From Drosophila pseudoobscura (taxonomy: Eukaryota; Arthropoda; Insecta; Diptera; Drosophilidae), in NCBI RefSeq assembly GCF_009870125.1, contig NC_046683.1, positions 53,831,869-53,895,868 on the forward strand: DNA of 64,000 bases. Reading direction: 5' to 3'. The position numbers were made by a program, and so were the translations under genes. Positions 25,566 to 38,012 of the stretch are shown piece after piece. The notes under the pieces were generated by a model that made no database searches, had not been told where the DNA came from, and was given only the letters and a program-made list of their open reading frames with translations. The stretch's first letter is position 1, and each line of letters starts with the position of its first letter.

Positions 25566-25605
25566 CTCTCTCTCTCTCTCTCTGTCGCTTCTGTCGCTCT
25601 CTGTG
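25566..25605 (-). promoter_or_regulatory. GAGA tract upstream of grim
   Basis: A CT run on the plus strand at 25566-25583, then CTGTCGCTTCTGTCGCTCTC, reads as GAGAG on the minus strand, about 55-95 bp upstream of the TATA-like box. Such tracts bind GAGA factor at many Drosophila promoters. Binding here is inferred. Confidence 0.4.
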
Positions 25606-25848
25606 GCAAATGGTAAATGTCACCCACCCCCCGGGCGCTTTGTTTATGCCAACAGCCAACCAATTGAACCACCAACCACAGACCCTCACACCACCAGCGG
25701 GCACAACCACCCCGACACCCAGACAGTCGGCCTGCCCGCCACCCCAAAGCGGAAAGTCGCGTTACCTTTGCTCTGTCGCGGCGGTGAGGAGAGCGGGGCG
25801 GGCAGCGGGGGGCACCAAGGAAGCGAGAGAGCGTTGAGAGAGAGAGAG

Positions 25849-25876
25849 AGCCTTACGTCAAACGTAACGTAAGGCT
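25849..25876. promoter_or_regulatory. Palindrome with 10-bp arms upstream of grim
   Basis: AGCCTTACGT at 25849-25858 and its exact reverse complement ACGTAAGGCT at 25867-25876 are separated by 8 bp (CAAACGTA). A GA run ends just before it. It lies about 370 bp upstream of the predicted grim start site. It may be a dimeric-factor site; no factor is assigned. Confidence 0.5.
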
Positions 25877-28395
25877 GAGCAACGCCTGCGTGAAGTCCAA
25901 AGTCGAACTCGAAAGAGGGGTTTACTGCGGGCGCACTCCGGCGGGGAAGTTCGAAAATCGAGTCGCTTGCTTGAATCAACAATTGTTTGGAAGTTCCTAG
26001 CCTTACTGTTTATATTTCTTTGAAATATACGAGTATCCGTTTTCACTTTCCTTAGTCAAACCTTTTTGTGCTCTAGAACTCATTCTATCTCTCTCTTTCA
26101 CACTTTTCCTCGTACAGTGTGCGCCTCCTGGCGGAGAAGAAGGAGAGCCGCGGTCCTTGCCGCTACTATTTTAATCTGGAATACATTCTTCAATAAATAC
26201 TGGTGCAGAACCTCCTTCAACCCAGAATCTCCTTCGAGAGCCAAACCTCCTTCAACTTCAACCTTTTCCAAAGAGGGAGCCCCAATGCTTAAGCAATGCT
26301 TTTCCTAAGTCCAAGCCCAACCCAAGTCCAGGCCCAACCTTCAACTTGACCCACCCCAAGGGATACCCTAATGGGGCTGACCTTCAAACTAAATCAGAAT
26401 CAGAATCAGCTCCAGCTGCGACCTTGCAGTGTGTTTGGTGTCTCCCCCAAGTGGCTCTGAGAACTGCAGCTCATCCATTAGGATAAGCATTTCCTGGATA
26501 GTTTTTGCCACAGAGGCAGGGGTGCAGCTAACCAAAGGGGGGGCCCAACCAAGGGGCATAACATTGTATCTAAAGGAGCTGTAGCTGGGACGCGTATTAT
26601 TCTCCCTTGGACCCCCTAGACCTCCTTAGACCTCTTTAGACCTTCCTAGACCTCCCTAGACCTCCTTAGACCCCCCTTGGAAGCTACACCCCTGGTGGAT
26701 CTCTGGGTCCCCTACATAAATGCCATTCAAGTTGTTACATTTTAGAAAAAGATTCCGAGGGAGCAGAACCGAAATGCCAATCGAGCCCCACCCCCCACTC
26801 TCCAACGAGTTTTTCCACTTCCTTGTTGCTAGGGGCATCGTCGCTTCAAGGCCATGGCCAAGGCCGTGTGTGCTCCTACCCGGGCAAAGCTTTGCCAAGG
26901 CCATGCCGGCCGGCATTCCCTGCTTCTTGCGGGTCTTGTGGGTGGGTGGGTGGCTTTTTGTGCGTGCGACCTTGACAATGGAATTCGTTTAGGGAGCAGC
27001 GGCAACAGTCTCCTCCTCGGCAATGTGGGCGGAACTTGACACAGTCGACAGCACGTGCTCGTTATGTCCCAGGCAGAGCTTTAGTCAAGGTCGTTGGCTA
27101 TCGATTTGGCGGCGTGCGTGCCATGATTTTTGTGCCACCAAATGAGGTGGAAAGTCTTTGGAAATCGGAATTTAAGAAGATATTTATTAAGGCAGATAGG
27201 GATAGGCTATAGCAAGGACTAAGCATAGACCTAGATATCTTTCGTCTCTGACAAAAGCATCCTCTGGCTCTCCGGCATCGCTGCCTTGAGCTCTGCTGAG
27301 TCGGTCCCCAGAATCCAGAAGCCTACGAAAGCTTCCAATTTTCATTATATTTTTGATACTCCGGAATGAAATGGTAGACCCAAAGCCCCTACCCACCAGA
27401 AGGGGGGGGGGGCTCCACCTTTCCACACCTCCCCCCGTTCAGCCCGTCCCCCCGTTCACCCCGTTCTCCTCGTTTCTTAAGCGAATTTACTCTACCATTT
27501 TCCGCAATTAAACACAAACAACTTGGCTTCCTAATGCTAAAAGCTGGTGGCGTCTTCCGCCATTCTCATTCCCCCCCCCCCCCCTCCACCCCCCCTGAAT
27601 AAAATCCACACCGTCTAATTAAACAAAAGCAGCGAAAAGTCGAGGTGTAACCACCATAAATGAACATTAACTTGAAAATAATAAAACTGAAGTAGGAAGT
27701 AGGAGGATGGAGGAAGGAGGAAAAGGTGTACCAGAAGGAAGGACTCCCTGCAACCCGTTGCTTTAGCTCAAATTTCATGGCATAATAAATGGCTCGCAGA
27801 CCGATGCCGGGAGAAAGTTTTCCCTCGCTCGCTTTTCCTCTTCTGCCGAGTGATGGAGTAATGAAAGCGCTGAAAGAAAAATTACAATTCACGAGCGTAG
27901 CGCAGTTATGAACTTTTCCACGGTGCTAAATAATGCACACGAAAGTGCTCCAGCCAGTCGGGGGGCGACGGGAGGGGGGGGGACGGGAGGGGAGGGGACA
28001 CCCTATATACCTGCTCTTCATTAACTCGCAGTGCCAGATGATGATGATGAATTTTGTATAAAATGCTTAAATACCTGCAATTTAACTTTTGTTACGTGTC
28101 GTCCAACTCCCCAAGGTCCCTGCCACAGGCCCCCCGCCCCCCCAGTCGAGAGGGACATTTCAATATGCAGCTCCGCGTGTTTCTTTTAATTTAAATTGAC
28201 TTCTCTGGGGTACGTCTCGGGGCCGGGAGAGTCGTCCCAGTGGGTATCTTTCGGGTCAGAAACTAATCAAAAAGCTATAAAAAGTTTTCCCCTCACCGGC
28301 CAAGTCACTGTGGGGGTATATTTTTGGCAGAACTAGGGGAAGGGTGGATCTGGGTTCCCCTGATTTCAGATTGATGGCTAAAGGCATCATGGAGG
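25877..28395. other. Gene-free stretch upstream of grim
   Basis: No supported gene. It contains the 10-bp minisatellite at 26612-26672 and C/G runs near 27400-27425, 27571-27583 and 27960-27997. Distal control DNA for grim could lie here, but I cannot point to a defined element. Confidence 0.5.
26612..26672 (+). repeat. Minisatellite, 10-bp unit CCTCCTTAGA, six copies
   Basis: Six units in exact 10-bp register with C/T changes in the pyrimidine part (CCCCCTAGA, CCTCCTTAGA, CCTCTTTAGA, CCTTCCTAGA and so on). Confidence 0.9.
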
Positions 28396-28960
28396 CAATT
28401 AGATCGAGTGGAAGGCTTGGGAATGGAACGATTGCATCAAGGAGATAGTTTTCGATGTCTTCTCATATTTTTGAATATTTCCAGGACCATTTCTGGCTAA
28501 GACTGTGAAGGTGGGTCTAGATTTTGATGGGAATACCTGGGATCACTTAGAGACTTATGGGTAGAGAGACTTATTGGTAATTAGATCTATTGGAAGGCTT
28601 GGGAATGGAACGATTGCATCAAGGAGAACATTTTCGATGTCTTCTCATAATTTTGAATATTTCCAGGAGTGATTCTGGCTAAGACTTTGAAGGTGGGCCT
28701 ATATTTTGGATATAGACCTGGAATAAGTTGGAGACTTATTGGTAGAGACAATTAGATCTATTGGAATGCTTGGGAATGGAAAGCTCTTACGCTCTTACGC
28801 TCTTGTTCATCAAAGATAACATTTTCGAAGTCTTCTGCGATTCTGCAAGGCTCTCGGGGGCTTACCTGGCTTGGGATTACTTCGAATCAGTTGATTGGAG
28901 ACTTATGGGCATTGGGTAAGGGGTAAGCAGATCAATTCTAAGGCTTGGGAATGCAAAGGC
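28396..28960 (+). repeat. Non-AT tandem array, about 177-bp unit, three copies plus a partial fourth
   Basis: The block AATTAGATCTATTGGAAGGC, then TTGGGAATGGAACG, then TTTTCGATGTCTTCTC and GGAGACTTATGGGTAGAGA, recurs with starts near 28396, 28577, 28749 and 28927. Periods are 181, 172 and 178 bp. Copies 1 and 2 are most alike. Copy 3 carries a local triplication of GCTCTTACGCTCTTAC. Copy 4 is cut short near 28960. No open frame runs through the units. Confidence 0.9.
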
Positions 28961-31090
28961 AACACCTGAGACATCTTAGGCCCTCATTCTGTTTGTTAAA
29001 TTAAATTATTGCAAGAGAAACGATGCCCAATTAGTCGAAAATTGAAACTAAAATAAATAACTGTCATCTGCCTGGATAAACCCTAGTAATTCTCTCATCC
29101 ATCATCCAATCAAAAGCATTTTTGCATTAACTGTAACTGTAACTGTACTTCCAGAGGACGGAAATCTTCCGCAATGATCCAACAACAGAGTGCCGGTCTT
29201 TAAGGTTAATGTGATTTGTGCGAGAGAAAGAGAGCTGCACTTTACAGGCACTGTCATTGCAATGGTTGCTGCATACACATAATTAATTAAGGACCTGACA
29301 TATACCGCCCCGGGGCCACCCCACCCCACCCCAGCCCAGCCCAGCACAGCCCCTGCCTGCCTGCACAGTTTTCTTCGCTCAGTCATCACTCTTGTGTCCT
29401 TACGTACTCCGGACTCCGGACTCCAGCCGCTCCATCCGCTGCCCATTTGACTAACAGAAATGTCAAAAATGCAAGTGACAAGTGTGAAAAAAGGACGAGC
29501 AGAAGAAAAACAAAAGCCAAAGGAGGACACGACACATGCAGAGGGTTGGGCTTTGAATGGGGGGTGGGCGGGGGTGTTCTTGGGGGTGTGTGGGGGGCTT
29601 CGGCAGCGGCATTGTCTGCCTGAAGACGCTGCGCGTTCGTGCAGAGCAAAATAAATTGAAATTTTAAAATGTATGAAATTAATTTTTGGCGTCCCCAACG
29701 CCCGACTCGTGCTGATGATATCACATGATTATTTATCTTTCACGCGCACTTAGCCACATATGCAAAGGATGTGCGTGCCCGGGTCTGGGCCCGGATCTGG
29801 GCCCTGGTCTGGGTCTGGGCCTGACACTTGCCAACACACACTTTGTCAACGTTTTTAGTATGTTGTCAGCTTTCTCCTCCCCCCCTGGCACTCTCCCTTC
29901 TATGCTTTTTTGTCTTAGCCCTTTTAAGCCATTTGTCAAACACTTTGCCTGACGTCATGGCTGGGTGTTCCCGGACAGAGATCTTCCAAGGTATTTACCA
30001 CTTCGATTTCGGTTACTGCGAAACTGTTGGGCTGCCAAAATTTACATATAGATTAGCAAAAGCAGAGGAGAGGACAGTGCCGGCACTTGATGTAAGCCTT
30101 GAATGCACTTTGGCCAGCGGCACAGGCCCACTTTTGGTGGAGAGGGACTGCTGATGATGATGTCTGCGATGCATAAGTGGAAATCATTAAGTGGCCCAGG
30201 CGCATCTTGTAAACTGGTGCGTAATCCTGCAGACCCACACAACCCCCCATTCCTGGTCAATTGTTTACAATGCGAACAGAAGCAGACCTCAGCAGAAACC
30301 GAGGAGCATTGTTGCCATTTCCGTACTCGCTCTGGCCACTCCGGTGCTCTCATTGTGTGCGTGTGGGTGGCTGGGAGTATTTCGAAATCCCCTGACAACA
30401 CTAGTCGCATGTGAAAAAAGAGAAATTTCTGCGAACAATCCTTGAACAATGCACGAAATAATTGCACTGAACGGACAGCAACAGCCCACAGAGAGAAATG
30501 TCTGTGTGTGTGGAGGCCCTTACAGGGGCACGGACACGGACACGGACACGGACAGAAGACCTCGATCTGGGCATAATGACGAGCCACTGGATATTGGCCA
30601 ACGATGATGGGCATTAAAACGCGTATGATGAGGCTTAAGTAGTCACACACACACACACACGCACAGCACAATTGGGACTCTTTTGGCATATCCTTTTGGT
30701 ATGTATCGTGCATGTCCTGGCCGGGCTTGAGGGCTTAAGTGATGCTAACATATTGTGCTTGCCGTCCGTTAGGGCTGGGTTAGGGGAGAGTTTTCTCCGG
30801 CATAATATTTCTTCACGATGATTATTGCTTAATGAAAATACACGTACAGTATTGGAAATTATCAATGTTGCTATGGTTTAGGGGGGGAGGGGCTATCGAG
30901 CCAGGTGAATGCGAAATTAATGTATTAACATCTGTCGCAAAAACCTGCAAGAGAAAGCCAAACGATTAGATGGGGCATCAATCACGATGCTACATGATTT
31001 TGCTGTAATTATTGGAGAGGAGCTCGGGAGAGGAGAGGAGTTCAGGATAGGAGGAGCAGGAGCCCCAGAGCATCGAGTTTAAGCCCAAAA
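28961..31090. other. Gene-free stretch
   Basis: No supported gene. It contains a GGGCCTGG/GGGTCTGG six-base repeat at about 29780-29822, a GGACAC repeat at about 30527-30555, and a CA run near 30645-30662. An open frame of 223 codons on the minus strand (30042-30713) is low-complexity and has no domain-like sequence. Confidence 0.5.
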
Positions 31091-32080
31091 TATATAACAA
31101 ATAAAATAAATAGAATAAAAGAACATGTTCAATTAAAATAATTTTAGCCGGTTGCATTGCATTTACAATTCATGCATAAAATTACTTGCTTAAATTTTGT
31201 GTTCAATTAATACTATTAATACATTCAAATTGTTGTTATTGACTTTTATTATTATTATTATTTTTTTTAATATAGTTAGGATTGTATTTTATTTTTTGTT
31301 ATAAATGATTACAATATTAATTTTTTTTATATTTATATGTATATTTTTTTTATATGAATTATACGAATCTTTTTTTTTAATTTTTTTTTAAATCTTTTTT
31401 ATCTAATTTCAATTTTATTTTGTTATTTTTGGACTCATGGCCATTTATTTATTTATTTAATTTATTTTCATGCTCTATCCTAGCTTATGTTATTGTTATA
31501 TCTAATAAAATATTCATTTATTAGAATTATTTATTATAGAAAAAATTACGTTATTCCTATAATTGCAATTTAACATCATTTTTTACTGTTTTTTTATTTC
31601 CTTAATTTAATGTATTTTTTTTCTTTTCTTTTTTTTAACTGACCTTTTTAATTTAATTTCATTGATTTCTAAAGAGTTTTATTTTAAAGATTTTTTTATT
31701 AATTTAATCATTTATTTTAATTTTAAATGTTGATTTAACATTCGTCTTTTATTACACTCCTTTTGTAATTTTTATATTTTTTATATATTTTTATATACAT
31801 ATATATATTTTTATATACTTAGTTATTTTTATTATTATTATTTAAAGCGTTTGATAATTTTGGATTTTTATTTATTTTTAATTTATTTTTTTATGTTTGC
31901 ATTTAATGGCAGGCTAAAATTATTCTAACAATCAGAGCATCGGTTCAAATGCTCATTGTAAATGTTTTTTTTTTGTTTCTTTTTTTTTCTGTAATCTGTA
32001 TATAAATATTTTAAATATTATTACGTATGTACGTTCTGATAAATAATATATATATGTACATATTTGTTTTTTAATGCATT
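31091..32080. repeat. T-rich low-complexity block
   Basis: Dominated by T runs and TTTATTTA words. No GC core or clear tandem unit was found. No coding potential. Confidence 0.7.
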
Positions 32081-35000
32081 TTGCATTTTCCTATTGTTGG
32101 ACTTAGATTTTCAATATTTACGAGTGGAGTGGCTGTTGAAGAGACATTCAGTCCATTCACACTTTCAACATCCATTAACAGAGGCAATGCCAAACAGACA
32201 GAGGCAGTGGCAGAGGCAGAGGCAGAGAAAGAGACAGTGACAGAGGAAGAGGCCATAACAGACAGAGGCAAAAACGTGACAACCGAAAAAGAACTGTGAC
32301 ATAAACATAAAATTTTATGTTAATGGCCGGCCGATGATGAAAAGTCCAACAATGCAGTCACCGGCAGCGGCACCGGCTGTGGCAAATAAATAATTACCAT
32401 AAACAGCAGGCACACGATGGGGGCCGAGCGAAGCCTCCCTGGGATTGTGGGGGATTCACAGGTTTATGCAGTTAATGTCATTGAGTATTTATCAAATGAA
32501 TCTATCTGCCGTCCCCCCCGCCTTTGTTGGCCTCCGGGCTCCTGCGTAGGCCTGTGCAATAATTGGCCCCCGAATCCGAATCCGACTCCAACGCCGACTC
32601 CGAACCGATGTTAATTCAAATTTACGTTAATGGAAAATCATTACGCACAAATGTGTAAAGTGCACTTTGGTCTGTTGCCCGGATGCCAGTTACGTTTTTA
32701 ATGCGTTTTCCTTGATTCGCATACGGCCAAATGAGACTGAAGTTTTGCTTTCCGGCGGGCACACACGGTTTTTTAATGAGCTGCAAGTGCAATCTGCTCC
32801 TCCGACAGTCACTGACAGGCGCCGATAAGCAGCAGCAGGCCGAAGGACTTAAAGGGGGCGGGGTCTTTGCCTTCGCCTCCGCTGAAGATGGCTGGCTATC
32901 CATTCAGATATCATCTTGAGCCAGGGATCTCCTGGGGCTTTCACTAACTCCGGACTCACGTAGCTAGCGAGCAAATGAAAAAGCGGAAAACCACCAAAAA
33001 GTATAAAATTTTACAACACCAAAGCGTTTCCCGTCAGGTCTTAAAGGTTTTACTGGCTAAGCCACCCGAGAGAGGATTTGGCCTTCCTGCTGGCTGCACC
33101 TTTTCATTCCTTTGCCTTTTAGCTGGCATTTCTTGTGGCTTATGCCATTTAATATGCATTTTGTGTTATATTTAATATGCAGACACACCAGGAGACGGAG
33201 ACCGAGGCGGTGTCGGAGACGGAGACGAGCTGGTAGAAGCTCCAAGTCAAATTGCAGCTCTCTTTGCCAGTCGCCTTAATGGGCCCCAGTTGCTTTTGGG
33301 AATAGCAGACGAAGGACGAGAGACGAAAGACGTCCAAGTCCGTGTCGGAGATGTGTCGATGGTGTCGATGGAGTCGCTCCATTTTGGCATTTCACTTTGG
33401 GGCATTGTTACATGGGAATTTCTGTCTGTTTTTGGGCTCATTAGGCAGCCAGCCGGCACCAGGTTGGCACATCAAAATTGCTCGCAAATTGCCTGGAAAT
33501 TGGTCCCCCCAGCACGGAGTGCCCTACCGACAGACCGACTTTAATGAAGCAATCGAAGTGGGACTGTCCCTGCCCCGTCCCTGCCCCGTCCCCGACTCTC
33601 CTGCTAACCCTTCTTTAAGATGGCAAAACGCCCTTAATCAGCACAGCGGGCAGTTTGGCATAAGAATCGGAAAGGAACTACCCCAAGCATAACTCTATTG
33701 TCCTAGGTCATTCAACCTCAGTGGCGCGTAACCTCAAACCTCGAAACCTCAACCACGGAACCGTCGAAACGCAGTCGCAATCTCGAAAACGCATGCGAAA
33801 TGCCATTTTCTGCGTTTCTTTCTATTTTTATGCGCGGTACATTGATGGTTCATCGGGGTATATGGGTTTCGCAAACGCTTAGATGCAGCGATGAATGGTG
33901 TGCCCCAAGTACTGGGTATGCTTTCGTCCTTGTAGCCACCGTTAGTGTGTGCTTTTTTTATATTCGGAACGCGATGCAGCATAAAATGAGCAGAAGAAAT
34001 ACGGGTAAGAGGATGCTTTTCCACTGGCAGCATAAAATCAAATGTCGGTGGAGACGCAGGACCTGAAGTGCCGGCAGAGCGAGTTGTGGCGTAAGCATAA
34101 AATATATTTTTATGTCACGTTTTTAATGACATTTGTTGCAGTTTGCACTTGGACGGGGTGGTAACCCTGGCCAGCTCTCTCGCTCTCACTCGCTCTCACT
34201 CGCCCTCTGCCTAGGCGTCTGACCGTATGTGGATAGAGCAAATTAAGCGCCTGGTCTGGAGGGGGCTGGCAAGAAAAAGTTGCCACTTCTAAGCTGTGAA
34301 AAGGCAGGCCTGCGGCAGCAGCAGAGTCGAGCAACAGGCTGTCAGTTTGACAGGCACTCGTTGATTGCAAAAGCGCCACTGACAGCTGTCATTTGCACGG
34401 ACCCGGCCACGCATTTAGCCGGAACAAAGAAAGCCCAACACACACTGACAGCAAGGTGCAATGGCACGGCCCGACAGCTCCTAATAGGCTTCTCCGTAAA
34501 GGGTTGGCGTCGTTGGGGAAAATGGGGAAAGCTCAACAGCGTTTACCCGTTGCAGGAAAAGCGTAACGAATGGATATGGAATTGACTTGTTCGTTAATTA
34601 GTCCAGACAACAAACAGTTGTAGAACCACGTCTTTAAGGAGCTTGCGAGACGCCTTAAATTTCAGCAGAAAAGGGGAATTCTTCAAAAGGGAATCCTGCC
34701 CATCATCCGTCATTATCTGACCCACGCCCGGGGCTGACAAGTTGTCAATAGTTTGGGGAATGGCCATGGCCCCGGCTAATTAGCAGCAATTGAAAAATCA
34801 AATCCAGTGTCTGTCCGTCTGTCGGTCTTGGCGACGCCTACGAAAATGGCTTTACGCCTCAGTGGGTTTCTTAAGGCCCAGGGATTGCCGCAGGACCATT
34901 GTCCGGTCCGGCACTTGAGTTGTGCTTTCTGCTCTATTGGCTGCCATTTGTGGCACGCTCCGATGCATTCGGGCTGCGACCGCAGCCGACATGGAGGACA

Positions 35001-35980
35001 GGACTGTGATTTCCATGAAGGACTTCGGTCTGTGGACTGCGACTGGGGTCCGTGATGTAATTAGGTTTGAAAATTTGCTGATTGTTGAGTATTTGCGGTA
35101 CGGCAAACACCAATTATATGCGCCAATTGTCAGTTTTGGTTACTCCTCGTTACCTTATTTGATTATGGGCTAATTTTGTCCACAAAAGGTCTGGGGGGCA
35201 CGGGGGGCTGGGGCACGAAAAATCTATCCTTTCGTCATGGCGAAAAATTCAATTTAAGAGCAACGATTTGGCGAGGCGAATATCTTAGGAAAATCTAAAG
35301 CTAAATAAGCAAAAGTAATTTAACTTTTCCCATTTTCTGCAAGTTCAACTCGCTCTCTTATCGACTGGGGACCGGCCAGGACCCCGCAGGAGCCCCCAGG
35401 AGTCCTGGCCAGGAACGATTTGATGAAGTGCACACCGAAATGCACACACATGTGTGTGTGTGGCCGCATATTGACAGACTCCAAAACGAAAACTATGCAA
35501 ATAAGGAAGGATACGTCTGACAAGTCCAGGGTCCTCCCCCCCGTCCCCCCACCATCCTTTACATGGCTCTCCGGCTCGAGCCGAGTTTGGGTTTCTCTTC
35601 ATTTATCTTGGCTTATTAAATTGAATATATTGCTGAAAGTATGTGCACATGTGTGTGTGTGTGCATCCTGGCATCATTGTTGTGGCGTCCCTTTCGGTCC
35701 TTTTAAATGCAAATTAGCTTTTTGACTTTTTGATGCGCCCATCGCCCAGACTCGATTTAGATTTATGCGGCTTGATAAATTGTGGCTACACTTAATGTGC
35801 GCATACGGTGTGACATGTCCTTTTCATGTCACTCGCCGAAAAAGTTGCCAAACTCCCGACTGGCCGCCCCCCCCCCACCCCGACTGGCCCCCCCCGACTG
35901 CCCCCCCGTCTCGGCGTTTCCATTCGAGTTGACATGTCGAGTGGTTTTGTTGGGTTCTCCTTTTGGGGTCTGCTCGGGCT

Positions 35981-36025
<45 letters not shown>

Positions 36026-36300
36026 CTGCCTTTTACTTGCTGACATTTTTGCACGCTTGACAAAAACAGCGTAACCATTTTTCTGACTGCCACTGCCACA
36101 GTCATTGCCATTGCCATTGCCACTGCCACTGCCACTGCCACTGGCTCTGACTTTGACTCTGTTTTGCTGGTAACGATGCTTTTTGTGGTCCGGCTTTGTA
36201 ATTAGTTTTGCTCGCCGAGGTGAGTCGTTGAGTCGGTGAGTCGGTGAGTCGGGCACACCAGCGTTTGATGAGGGGAAATGTCTTCAAAATACAACTCAAT
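32081..36300. other. Gene-free stretch, GC-balanced
   Basis: No supported gene. It has several six-base-period tracts: GAGGCA near 32200-32225, GGAGAC near 33186-33230, GTCCCTGCCCC near 33564-33595, and TGCCAC/TGCCAT near 36090-36142. It also holds (GT)21 at 35982-36024. Open frames are short or built on these repeats. Confidence 0.5.
35982..36024. repeat. (GT)21 microsatellite
   Basis: A perfect 43-base GT run, the longest dinucleotide tract in the window. On the minus strand it produces His/Thr repeat frames that are not genes. Confidence 0.95.
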
Positions 36301-36429
36301 ATGAAAATTTAATGCCACACGGGAGTATGGGAGTCCTTTAAAAGCAGTGCCTCGTTTCGAATATGGATTTCAGCGGATACTCCTTTGTCCACAAAAAATC
36401 GGGTTACAATAAAGAACTGTAGGCAATTG

Positions 36430-36712
36430 CGGAAGTCGCAGCAAAGTGCTGTACGATGATCCTTTGCTTCCCTGGCGATCAATGGACATTTCAGCAGGAT
36501 GATACATGTTTCCCGGGCCTCAATCACCCACAATAAACAGTTGATGAAGTGGACGGCAATGACTCTGGACTTAAATCCCATTGAGACTCTGTGGCGCTTC
36601 CTTGAAGGACTTGAAAGGTATTGATACAATACTGAGGCATTAAATCTACAAAACTTGGCCGTTTCCATGCCCCGTAGGCTGCAGTAGCTTCAGGCGTACT
36701 ACGGGCAACTCC
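36430..36712 (+). pseudogene. Broken Tc1-like transposase fragment
   Basis: FQQDD is encoded at 36489-36503. LDLNPIE followed by LW is encoded at about 36565-36591, in a different frame. SMPRRLQ is at 36664-36684. These match the C-terminal half of Tc1/mariner-superfamily DD34E transposases, where FQQD holds the second catalytic Asp and DLNPIE holds the Glu. The Asp-Glu spacing here is about 28 codons rather than 34-35, so a small deletion accompanies the frameshift. TGA and TAG stops also interrupt the frame. The N-terminal half and terminal inverted repeats were not found. This is a decayed transposon copy with no activity. A minus-strand open frame over the same bases (36309-36668) is a shadow. 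Confidence 0.75.
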
Positions 36713-36936
36713 AATAATTATTAATAGAGCTAATTTCCCTTAAAACCTTTTCCTTGGCACGGTTTTTCCATCAAAAATATATATATTCCAAGTGAAAAAA
36801 ATAAAACTATTTTTTCTATTTAAAAAATTTATTTAAATTTTTTTTTGGCTTTTTTAAAGCTAACCAAAAAAAATTAAAAAGAAATCAAAACGAGGGGGAA
36901 CGTTGTGAGTTGCTGCAGACACCGCAACTCTACAGT

Positions 36937-38012
36937 TATACCCGATACTAAGTCAGTATGGCTCTCCTCCGGCAGATGGCGCTAATATTAAACGACACGA
37001 CAAAGAGTGCGTGCGAGTGAGACAGAAAATCAGTCTGAGCGTGACGTCGGGCGCTGCGTAGCCAATGCAAATTGATTTGTTCCTTTTGGCTATAAAAATT
37101 ATCTGATCTAATCCAGATTCAGCAATCTGATAGATATGGTCATTATCTATGATTCTGCGTTTTTAGTTTTCTTAAATCTGCAATATTGTGGATGCAACAG
37201 ATTTTCGTCCTTTGTGGGGGCGGAAGGGGGTGGGGCGAAATTTTGAGATATACGTTTTATAGTGACATCTAACAGGAGTGCGGATACTAAATTTGGTTAC
37301 TCTAGCTTTAATAGTCTGTGAGATTCGTGAATATCCCCAGATTTGCATCCTTTGCGGGGGCGGAAGGGGGTGTGGCAAAATTTTGAAACAAACTCGTCTC
37401 GGTCCGATATATTAGGAGTGTGGATACCAAATTTGGTTGCACTAGCTTTTATAGTCTCTGAGATCTAGGCGCTAATGTTTTACTCTAAGCAAAGCCGCCT
37501 ATGCTACGTGTGTGTTAGAGTGAGACAGGGCGAGAAAAAATGAAATTGTTTTCTTGATGCTGGCTATAATAATAATACGATCCAGTTCAGATTCTGCAGT
37601 CTATAAGATATGGTCATTCTCTACGATTCTGCGTTTTTGGTTTTCTCGTATCGTCGAAATTGTGGATGCCACAGATTTTCGCCCTTTGTGGGGGCGGAAG
37701 TGGGCGGGGCAAAGTTTTGAAATATTTTTGTAGCAGTGACATATCACAGAAGTCTGGATCCAAAACATCGTTGCTCTAGCTCTTATAGTCTTTGAGCATT
37801 AGGCGTTGAAGGGGACGGACAGACGGACAGACGGACGGACGGACAGACGGACAGACGGACAGACAGACATGGCTCAATCGACTCGGCTATTGATGCTGAT
37901 CAAGAATATATATACTTTATGGGGTCGGAAACGATTCCTTCTGGACGTTACACACATCCACTTTTACCACAAATCTAATATACCCCAATACTCATTTTGA
38001 GTATCGGGTATA
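36937..38012 (+). mobile_element. DINE-1/INE-1-like (helentron-related) interspersed element
   Basis: The ends are a perfect 13-bp inverted repeat: TATACCCGATACT at 36937-36949 and AGTATCGGGTATA at 38000-38012. Inside, a block with GGGGGCGGAAGGGGGTG recurs at about 37207, 37347 and 37684, each time near AAATTTTGA. An imperfect GGACAGAC tract fills 37813-37869. It is followed at 37869-37960 by the conserved segment beginning ATGGCTCAATCGACTCGGCT that is typical of DINE-1-type elements. There is no long open frame, as expected for these non-autonomous elements. Family assignment rests on my memory of these conserved blocks; the obscura-group SGM/DINE type is the closest I know. Confidence 0.8.
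37813..37869 (+). repeat. GGAC/AGAC microsatellite inside the DINE-1-like element
   Basis: Imperfect four-base units GGAC, AGAC and CGGAC. This is the variable microsatellite characteristic of DINE-1-type elements. Confidence 0.9.

Noticed and set aside
25016..25747. Open frame of 243 codons, minus strand, over grim
   Set aside because: It overlaps grim in another frame and runs through its promoter repeats.
30042..30713. Open frame of 223 codons, minus strand
   Set aside because: It runs through CA and GGACAC repeats and has no protein-like conserved segment.
36309..36668. Open frame of 119 codons, minus strand
   Set aside because: It is opposite to the Tc1-like transposase fragment, which explains the sequence better.
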